Assembly (NCBI GenBank): GCA_025465405.1
Contig: JAODNL010000016.1
Span: 1-25,766 of the forward strand
Direction: 5' to 3'
Source of the DNA: Pseudonocardiales bacterium
GTDB lineage: Bacteria; Actinomycetota; Actinomycetes; Mycobacteriales; Jatrophihabitantaceae
DNA length: 25,766 bases
Numbering within the stretch: the first letter of the stretch is position 1; each line of letters starts with the position of its first letter. Position numbers and translations under genes: made by a program. This document shows, piece after piece, positions 20,620 to 25,766 of this stretch. The notes beneath the pieces were generated by a model, which made no database searches, was not told where the DNA came from, and was given only the letters and a program-made list of their open reading frames with translations.

Positions 20620-22227
20620 TCATACCCAGGAGGGCAGCCACATATGCGCGTGCCACTGCTCGTAGGTCAGCAGCCCGCCGGTGAACAGCGGCCACATCCA
20701 GACGAAGTCGGCGACGACCAGCCCGAGGAAGATCGAGATGCCGGCGAGGCCCCACTGCCGCCGCACGACCGCGCGCCGATCGCGCCAGGCGTCGCCGGTG
20801 CGGCGGAGGGCCGGACCGAGCATCACGCCCAAGGCAAGGGTGAGGCCGATGATCAGGAACGGCACCAGCGGTGCCATGTAGAAGAGGAACATCGTCCGCT
20901 TGAGGTCTTGGAACCACACCAGCCAGCCGGCGATGAACGCCACCCAGACGGCGCCCGCCCGCCAGTCCCGCGTGGTGATCCAATGCCACGCCAGCCACAG
21001 CAGCATCGGGATGAACGCCCACCAGAGCAGCGGTGTCCCGATGAGCAGGATCTCCCGCGAACACGACGAGCTGCCGCAGGCCTTCGACGAGCCGTCGTAG
21101 TAGAAGTCGACCGGTCGGCCGAGCACCAGCCAGCTCCACGGGCTCGACCGGTACGGGTGGAAGCTGTCCAGCCCCTGGTGGAACCGGTAGGCCTGCAAGG
21201 TGAACGAGCCCAGCGAGCGGATCGGTCCGGGCAACCAGCCCCAGTCGAAAGCCGGGTGCAGCCCGAACGGCAGGTTGAGATGGGTCGACGAGCTGTGGGT
21301 GTCGGCGTAGTGCCGGCCCCAGCTGTTCTCGCCGATGAACCAGCCGAGGTAGGTCAGCAGGTAGACCGCCAGCGGCGTGACCAGCAACGACCCGACCGCC
21401 GGGCCGACGGAGCGGCGAAACAGAGCGCGCGTCGGCCGGGGAACGCCGGCGGACTTCAGCGCCGCGCGATCCCAGACCAGCGACAGCAGCACGAACAGCG
21501 CGAAGAACGACAGTGCGGTCCACTTCACCGCGCAGGCCGCCCCGAACATGACTCCGGCGAGCAGCCGCCACGGTCGCGGGCCCAGCGTCGGGACGCCGGC
21601 GCTCAGGTCCGCGCCGCTCGCGATCAGGCCGCCCAGCCGCGCCCGGATCTGATCTCGGTCGACGACCAACGCGGCGAAGCCGGCGAGGACGAAGAACTGG
21701 AGGAAGATGTCCAGCAGCGCGGTTCGGGCCAGGACCAGCGACAGGCCGTCCAGCGCGAACAGCAGGCCGGCGATGCCGCCGAACAGGTTCGAACGCAGCA
21801 TCCGCCGCACCAGGCGGGTCAGCACGATGACGCCGAGAACCCCGGCGATGGCGGGAGCCGCTCGCCAGCCCACGGCGTTGTTGCCCCAGATGCTCGAGGT
21901 GAACGCGATCAACCACTTACCGAGCGGCGGATGCACGATGAACATGTAGTCGCGGTTGTCCTCGTAGCCGTAGCGCAGTAATTCCTGCGCCTCGGTCGCG
22001 TAGTACACCTCGTCGAAGCTCTTGCCGGGCGGGAAGCCGAGCGCCCAGAACCGCGTGAATCCAGCCAGGACGGCGACCGCGGCCGCGATCACCCAGCCCA
22101 CCCAGGGGCGCGGGTCGTGCCACGGCGCGAGCGCTGCCGGCACGGGACGCGAGGGCTGCGGTGGCTCGGTGACGTCGCCGCTGTCGCCGAGCCCGGCGTT
22201 CGCCGGTGCCTCGAGCGTCGCCGTCAC
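20620..22227 (-). CDS. pmt: Protein O-mannosyltransferase (Pmt, GT39)
   Basis: A 535-aa polytopic membrane enzyme that moves mannose from polyprenyl-phosphate-mannose to Ser/Thr of secreted proteins outside the membrane. The catalytic Asp-Glu pair is in GKSFDEVYYATEA (Asp72, Glu73) after the first TM helix. Other family marks: VHPPLGKWLIAF, FGGIAGLLFALDGLSLVLAR, AVKWTALSFFALFVL, YRFHQGLDSFHPYRSSPWSW and LKRTMFLFYMAPLVPFL. This is the actinobacterial Rv1002c-type protein, and its divergence from rsmI is the same as in mycobacteria. GTG at 22227 is chosen because a TAGGAT -10 box ends 7 nt before it, which implies a leaderless mRNA. Confidence 0.93.
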   Translation of the reverse strand: MTATLEAPANAGLGDSGDVTEPPQPSRPVPAALAPWHDPRPWVGWVIAAAVAVLAGFTRFWALGFPPGKSFDEVYYATEAQELLRYGYEDNRDYMFIVHPPLGKWLIAFTSSIWGNNAVGWRAAPAIAGVLGVIVLTRLVRRMLRSNLFGGIAGLLFALDGLSLVLARTALLDIFLQFFVLAGFAALVVDRDQIRARLGGLIASGADLSAGVPTLGPRPWRLLAGVMFGAACAVKWTALSFFALFVLLSLVWDRAALKSAGVPRPTRALFRRSVGPAVGSLLVTPLAVYLLTYLGWFIGENSWGRHYADTHSSSTHLNLPFGLHPAFDWGWLPGPIRSLGSFTLQAYRFHQGLDSFHPYRSSPWSWLVLGRPVDFYYDGSSKACGSSSCSREILLIGTPLLWWAFIPMLLWLAWHWITTRDWRAGAVWVAFIAGWLVWFQDLKRTMFLFYMAPLVPFLIIGLTLALGVMLGPALRRTGDAWRDRRAVVRRQWGLAGISIFLGLVVADFVWMWPLFTGGLLTYEQWHAHMWLPSWV

Positions 22228-22265
22228 GGTCCCGATCCTAGAGCGGTGGCAATAGGGTTCGGCGG
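22228..22265. promoter_or_regulatory. Divergent leaderless promoters for pmt and rsmI
   Basis: The whole 38-nt gap holds two -10 boxes back to back: TAGGAT on the minus strand (22240-22235), 7 nt before the pmt GTG, and TAGGGT on the plus strand (22253-22258), 7 nt before the rsmI GTG. With transcription starting about 7 nt after the box, each mRNA would begin at its start codon. No ribosome site is visible for either. No clear -35 box is seen; each would fall near or in the other gene's start region. Confidence 0.65.
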
Positions 22266-23120
22266 GTGACGCAGTCGGACAGGCCGGGCCGGGTCGTGCT
22301 GGCCGGCACACCGCTGGGACGCGCGGACGACGCATCGGCCCGCTTGCGGGAGGCGCTGGCGAGCACGCCGGTGATCGCCGCGGAGGACACCCGCCGCCTG
22401 CGCCGCCTGTGCGCGGACCTCGGGGTCAGCCCGTCCGGGCGGATCGTGTCCTTCTTCGAGGCGAACGAGACGGCCCGGGTGCCGGCGTTGCTCGACGCGC
22501 TGCGCGGCGGCGAGGACGTGCTCGTGGTGACCGACGCCGGCATGCCGTCGGTGTCCGACCCGGGCTACCGGCTGGTCGCGGCGGCCGTCGACGCCGGCGT
22601 GGCGGTCACCGTGCTGCCCGGCCCGTCGGCGGTGACGTCCGCGCTGGCGGTGTCCGGGCTGCCGGTAGACCGGTTCTGCTTCGAAGGCTTCCTCCCGCGC
22701 AAGGCCGGCGAACGGCGGCGGGCCCTGGCGGCTCTTGCCGCCGAGCGCCGCACGCTCGTGTTCTTCGAGGCGCCGCACCGGCTGGCCGACACGCTCGCCG
22801 ACCTGGCTGGCGAATTCGGGGCCGATCGCCGCGCCGCCGTGTGCCGTGAGCTCACCAAGACCTATGAAGAGGTGCGGCGGGCGAGCCTGGCCGAACTCGC
22901 CGAGTGGGCCCGGGGTGACGTGCGGGGAGAGATCACGCTCGTCGTCGCCGGAGCCGTGGCCGAGGCGTTGCCTGTGAGCGAGGCGGACCTGGTGGACGAG
23001 GTGAGCAGGCGGGAGCAGGCCGGTCAGGCCCGCAAGGACGCGATCGCCGACGTCGCCCGCGACCGCGGCGTGCCGAAGCGCACCGTCTTCGACGCCGTCG
23101 TGGCGGCCAAGCCGCGTTGA
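22266..23120 (+). CDS. rsmI: 16S rRNA (cytidine(1402)-2'-O)-methyltransferase RsmI
   Basis: A 284-aa SAM-dependent tetrapyrrole-methylase-fold enzyme that methylates the ribose of C1402 in 16S rRNA. Motifs in order: LAGTPLGRADD (15-22; the usual GTPIGNLxD has Asn replaced by Arg), AAEDTRRL (39-46), VTDAGMPSVSDPGY (88-101), LPGPSAVTSALAVSGLP (117-133), FEGFLPRK (139-146), FFEAPHRL (167-174) and RELTKTYEE (194-202). GTG at 22266 is supported by the leaderless -10 box. It is a housekeeping gene, divergent from pmt as in mycobacteria. The following 122 nt to the next gene hold no clear gene. Confidence 0.95.
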   Translation: MTQSDRPGRVVLAGTPLGRADDASARLREALASTPVIAAEDTRRLRRLCADLGVSPSGRIVSFFEANETARVPALLDALRGGEDVLVVTDAGMPSVSDPGYRLVAAAVDAGVAVTVLPGPSAVTSALAVSGLPVDRFCFEGFLPRKAGERRRALAALAAERRTLVFFEAPHRLADTLADLAGEFGADRRAAVCRELTKTYEEVRRASLAELAEWARGDVRGEITLVVAGAVAEALPVSEADLVDEVSRREQAGQARKDAIADVARDRGVPKRTVFDAVVAAKPR

Positions 23121-23242
23121 CGTCGCCCGACGGGGCCGACCCGCACATGCCGCGTCAGCTCCATTGCGGGGCGTAGACCGCGGGTGAACCATTTCGCCAC
23201 CGGCTGCCCGCCGGCTATCCACCGCCTACAGAGGAGGTGCCC

Positions 23243-23851
23243 ATGTTCATCCAGGTGTTCCAGGGCAAGGTGAAAGACGAGCCACGTCTGCGGGAACGAT
23301 TCGAACGGTGGCAGCGTGACCTGATGCCGGGCGCGTCGGGCTATCTCGGCACGACGGCCGGCACGACCGATGACGGGACGTTCGTCGTGATGGCGAGGTT
23401 CGAATCGCCCGAGGCCGCGATGCGCAACAGCGAGCGGCCCGAACAGGGCGAGTGGTGGAAGGACACCGAAGCCTGCTTCGACGGGGACGTCTCGTTCATG
23501 AACTTCACCGAGGTCCACACCTGGCTCGCCGGGGGATCCGACGACGCGGGCTTCGTCCAGATCATGGAAGGCCGCAGCTCCGACCCGAAGCGGATGCACG
23601 AGATGATGCAGCAGTCCGGTGACCGCATCCACGAGGCCCGGCCGGAGATCATCGGCGGGCTGATGGCCGAGGCCGACGACGGCCGCTACGTCGACGCGAT
23701 CTACTTCACCTCGGAGGCGGAGGCCCGCGAGCACGAGAAGATGGACATGCCCGCGGATCTGAAGCAGGACTTCGATGAGAACATGAAGCTGATGGGCGAG
23801 GTCACCTACTTCGACCTGCACCGGCCCATGCTCGTCTCGGCGAAACGGTAA
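23243..23851 (+). CDS. Hypothetical protein with two ABM-like (dimeric alpha/beta barrel) repeats
   Basis: A 202-aa protein of unknown function. The two halves resemble each other and the antibiotic-biosynthesis-monooxygenase fold: residues 1-95 (MFIQVFQGKV, FVVMARFESPEAAMRN, FTEVHTWL) and 104-195 (FVQIMEGRSSD, YVDAIYFTSEAEAREHEK, FDLHRPML). Each half has a first strand, a helix, a middle strand ending in a 'F.S.E.A' turn and a last strand, so the gene is an internal duplication forming a pseudo-dimer. The start ATG follows a strong GAGGAGG (23231-23237) with a 5-nt spacer; an in-frame GTG 6 nt upstream lies within that ribosome site. No cofactor residue is evident. It stands alone between rsmI and metG. 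Confidence 0.75.
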   Translation: MFIQVFQGKVKDEPRLRERFERWQRDLMPGASGYLGTTAGTTDDGTFVVMARFESPEAAMRNSERPEQGEWWKDTEACFDGDVSFMNFTEVHTWLAGGSDDAGFVQIMEGRSSDPKRMHEMMQQSGDRIHEARPEIIGGLMAEADDGRYVDAIYFTSEAEAREHEKMDMPADLKQDFDENMKLMGEVTYFDLHRPMLVSAKR

Positions 23852-23877
23852 GGCGGATACGGCTCGCTCGCGCTCAC

Positions 23878-23883
23878 TAGGCT
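23878..23883 (+). promoter_or_regulatory. -10 box of metG, leaderless start
   Basis: TAGGCT ends 6 nt before the GTG at 23890. The expected transcript start falls at that codon and inside or after the alternative GTG at 23884, so it decides for 23890. No ribosome site is present before either GTG. The region upstream shows no good -35 box. Confidence 0.5.
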
Positions 23884-23889
23884 GTGAGC

Positions 23890-25683
23890 GTGAGCGACCG
23901 AATCCTGACCGCCGTGGCGTGGCCGTACGCCAACGGACCGCGGCATATCGGCCACGTCGCCGGTTTCGGCGTGCCGTCGGACGTCTTCAGCCGCTACCAG
24001 CGGATGGCCGGCAACGACGTGCTCATGGTCAGCGGCACGGACGAGCACGGCACGCCGATCCAGGTGCAGGCGGACAAGGAGGGGGTCAGCCCCCGGGAGC
24101 TCGCCGACCGCAACGCGCTCGTCATCGCGAAGGACCTGAAGGATCTCGGGCTGTCCTACGACCTGTTCACCAGGACGACGACCAAGAACCACTACGCGAT
24201 CGCCCAGGAGCTGTTCCTCGGCTTGCTGAAGAACGGCTACGTGTTCGCCGAGAAGCAGCTCGGCGCGATCAGCCCGTCGACCGGGCGCACGCTGCCGGAC
24301 CGCTACATCGAGGGCACCTGCCCGATCTGCGGCTACCCGCACGCGCGCGGCGACCAGTGCGACAACTGCGGGAACCAGCTCGACCCGATCGACCTGATCA
24401 ACCCGGTCTCGAAGATCAACGGTGAGACACCGCAGTTCGTCGAGACCGAGCAGATGATGCTGGATCTGCCGGCCTTCGGCGACGCGCTGGCCGAGTGGCT
24501 GCGCAAGCAGACGCACTGGCGGCAGAACGTCCTCAAGTTCAGTCTCAACCTGCTCGACGACCTCAAGCCGCGGGCCTACACCCGCGATCTCGAGTGGGGC
24601 ATCCCGGTGCCGCTGGACGGCTGGCGCGACCGCAAGGACAAGCGGATCTACGTCTGGTTCGACGCGGTCGTCGGCTACCTGTCGGCGTCGATCGAGTGGG
24701 CGGAGCGCAAGGGGGACCCGGAGGCCTGGCGCCGGTGGTGGCAGGACGCCGCCGCGCGCCACTACTACTTCATGGGCAAGGACAACATCGTCTTCCACGC
24801 CGAGATCTGGCCGGCGATGCTGATGGGCTACTCGGGAATCGGCGCGAAGGGCGGCACGCCGGGCTCGCTGGGCGCATTGCAGCTGCCCTACGAGGTCGTC
24901 TCGAGCGAGTTCCTGACCATGGAGGGGCGCAAGTTCTCCTCGTCGCGCAACGTCGTGATCTATGTCGGCGACATGCTGTCGCGCTACGACCCCGACGCGC
25001 TGCGCTATTACCTCGCGGTTGCCGGTCCGGAGAACCAGGACACCGACTTCACGTGGGCCGAGTTCGTGCGCCGCAACAACGACGAGCTGGTCGCCGGCTG
25101 GGGCAACCTGGTCAACCGGACGGTCTCGATGACGGCCAAGAACCTCGGCGCGATCCCGGCGCCCGGCGCGCTCACCGACGCCGACCACGCGCTGCTCGCG
25201 ACGTCGCGGGCGGCCTTCGCGACGGTGGGCGACCTGCTGGCGCGGTCGCGGCAGAAGGCGGCGATCACCGAGGTGATGGGCGTGGTCGGCGCCGCCAACA
25301 AGTACCTGTCCGACATGGAGCCCTGGAAGCTGCGCACGGCCGATCCCGACCGGATGGCCAGCGTGCTGCACGTCGCCTTGCAGGTGGTGTCCGACGCCAA
25401 GACGCTGCTCACCCCGTTCCTGCCGTCCTCGTCGTCGAAGGTGCATGCGCAGCTCGGCGGCCAGGGCCAGTGGGCCGCCATGCCCGAGCTCGTCGAAGTG
25501 GACGAGCCGACCGCGGCCGGTTCGCCGTCCTACTCGGTGCTGACCGGCGACTACGACACCGGCGCTCGTTGGGAGTCGGTGCCGATCGAGGCGGGCGTGC
25601 CGATCGCCCCGCCCGTACCCGTGTTCACGAAGCTCGATCCCTCGGTGGTGGACGAGGAGCTGGCCCGCCTCGGCGCGGAGTGA
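23890..25683 (+). CDS. metG: Methionyl-tRNA synthetase
   Basis: A 597-aa class I synthetase that charges tRNA-Met. HIGH motif as [11 protein letters not shown] near residue 10, the KMSKS loop as [10 protein letters not shown] near residue 345 (KFSSS, a common variant in MetRS), and a Cys4 zinc knuckle CPIC with CDNC near residue 143-158. [14 protein letters not shown] and [17 protein letters not shown] are conserved catalytic segments. It ends after the anticodon-binding domain without the C-terminal tRNA-binding extension of the E. coli enzyme. GTG at 23890 gives the usual [13 protein letters not shown] start; GTG at 23884 is the alternative. It overlaps tatD by 4 nt (GTGA), as expected for the actinobacterial metG-tatD pair. 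Confidence 0.97.
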   Translation: MSDRILTAVAWPYANGPRHIGHVAGFGVPSDVFSRYQRMAGNDVLMVSGTDEHGTPIQVQADKEGVSPRELADRNALVIAKDLKDLGLSYDLFTRTTTKNHYAIAQELFLGLLKNGYVFAEKQLGAISPSTGRTLPDRYIEGTCPICGYPHARGDQCDNCGNQLDPIDLINPVSKINGETPQFVETEQMMLDLPAFGDALAEWLRKQTHWRQNVLKFSLNLLDDLKPRAYTRDLEWGIPVPLDGWRDRKDKRIYVWFDAVVGYLSASIEWAERKGDPEAWRRWWQDAAARHYYFMGKDNIVFHAEIWPAMLMGYSGIGAKGGTPGSLGALQLPYEVVSSEFLTMEGRKFSSSRNVVIYVGDMLSRYDPDALRYYLAVAGPENQDTDFTWAEFVRRNNDELVAGWGNLVNRTVSMTAKNLGAIPAPGALTDADHALLATSRAAFATVGDLLARSRQKAAITEVMGVVGAANKYLSDMEPWKLRTADPDRMASVLHVALQVVSDAKTLLTPFLPSSSSKVHAQLGGQGQWAAMPELVEVDEPTAAGSPSYSVLTGDYDTGARWESVPIEAGVPIAPPVPVFTKLDPSVVDEELARLGAE

Positions 25684-25766
25684 GCCAGCACCCGCCGGCT
25701 CCGCCACCGCTGGCGGTCGCGGTCTTCGATGCGCACGCTCATCTCGACGCGATGGCCCACCGCAGC
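25680..25766 (+). CDS. tatD: TatD-family metal-dependent hydrolase, 3'-truncated by window edge
   Basis: Only the first 29 codons are present. GTG at 25680 overlaps the metG stop as GTGA. After a Pro-rich start the frame reads [13 protein letters not shown], the first metal-binding motif (HxH) of TatD-type DNases. The metG-tatD order is the usual actinobacterial one, which supports the call despite the short piece. Confidence 0.85.
   Translation, partial: MSQHPPAPPPLAVAVFDAHAHLDAMAHRS

Noticed and set aside
23200..23214. CCGGC/GCCGG inverted repeat before the ABM-like gene
   Set aside because: Only 5 bp in a GC-rich context; expected by chance and not placed against a clear promoter.
23806..25707. 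633-codon minus-strand open frame opposite metG
   Set aside because: Antisense shadow of metG; no family features.
1..25766. Search for CRISPR arrays, tRNA/rRNA genes, insertion sequences and attachment sites
   Set aside because: No spaced direct-repeat array, no cloverleaf or rRNA stretch, no transposase or integrase motif, and no long terminal inverted repeat was seen by eye; short or degenerate ones could be missed.

Overview
The window is about 25.8 kb of high-GC DNA with many GTG starts, 4-nt stop/start overlaps and TAnnnT -10 boxes placed directly before start codons. This points to an actinobacterium (Actinomycetota). The right end (pmt and rsmI divergent, then metG and tatD) is a gene neighbourhood also known from mycobacteria and relatives. 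I cannot fix the genus. No rRNA, tRNA, CRISPR array, transposase or integrase was seen, and no gap between genes exceeds about 250 nt.

Left part (1-8433), accessory metabolism and transport. It starts with the 3' part of an erythromycin-esterase-family gene and a dienelactone-hydrolase-like alpha/beta hydrolase. An HxlR repressor then faces an efflux operon (DHA2-type MFS pump plus a muconolactone-isomerase-like small protein). The region between them holds a well-formed promoter with a palindrome over its -10 box. Next come an XRE-type regulator and a three-gene FbpABC-like ABC importer (lipoprotein, fused double permease, ATPase).

Centre (8403-18681), a high-affinity aerobic [NiFe]-hydrogenase locus. 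The structural genes hhyS and hhyL are of the group 1h (Hhy, 'actinobacterial') or closely related 1l type, which oxidise atmospheric H2. They head a ten-gene leftward operon: hhyS, hhyL, NifU-like Fe-S protein, DUF5947, DUF6084, an unnamed 456-aa protein, a HybD/HupD-type endopeptidase, a 33-aa membrane micro-protein (DUF6893-like), hypC, DUF6390. Most junctions overlap by 4 nt or are 1 nt apart. Divergent from hhyS lies a regulator joining a degenerate GHKL-ATPase-like domain to an XRE helix-turn-helix. Convergent with it is a separate hypA-hypB unit, and divergent from hypA is a universal stress protein. hypD, hypE and hypF are not in the window. The hydrogenase has no Tat signal or membrane anchor, so the unknown accessory proteins, especially the micro-protein and the NifU-like protein, are the best candidates for linking it to the respiratory chain. 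This cassette is the most interesting part of the window.

Right part (18682-25766), membrane lipid and housekeeping genes: a short tandem repeat, a three-His-box fatty-acid desaturase, a DoxX-like membrane protein with a histone-H1-like tail, protein O-mannosyltransferase (pmt), rsmI, a duplicated ABM-like hypothetical protein, metG, and the first codons of tatD. pmt and rsmI are divided by only 38 nt and both look leaderless.
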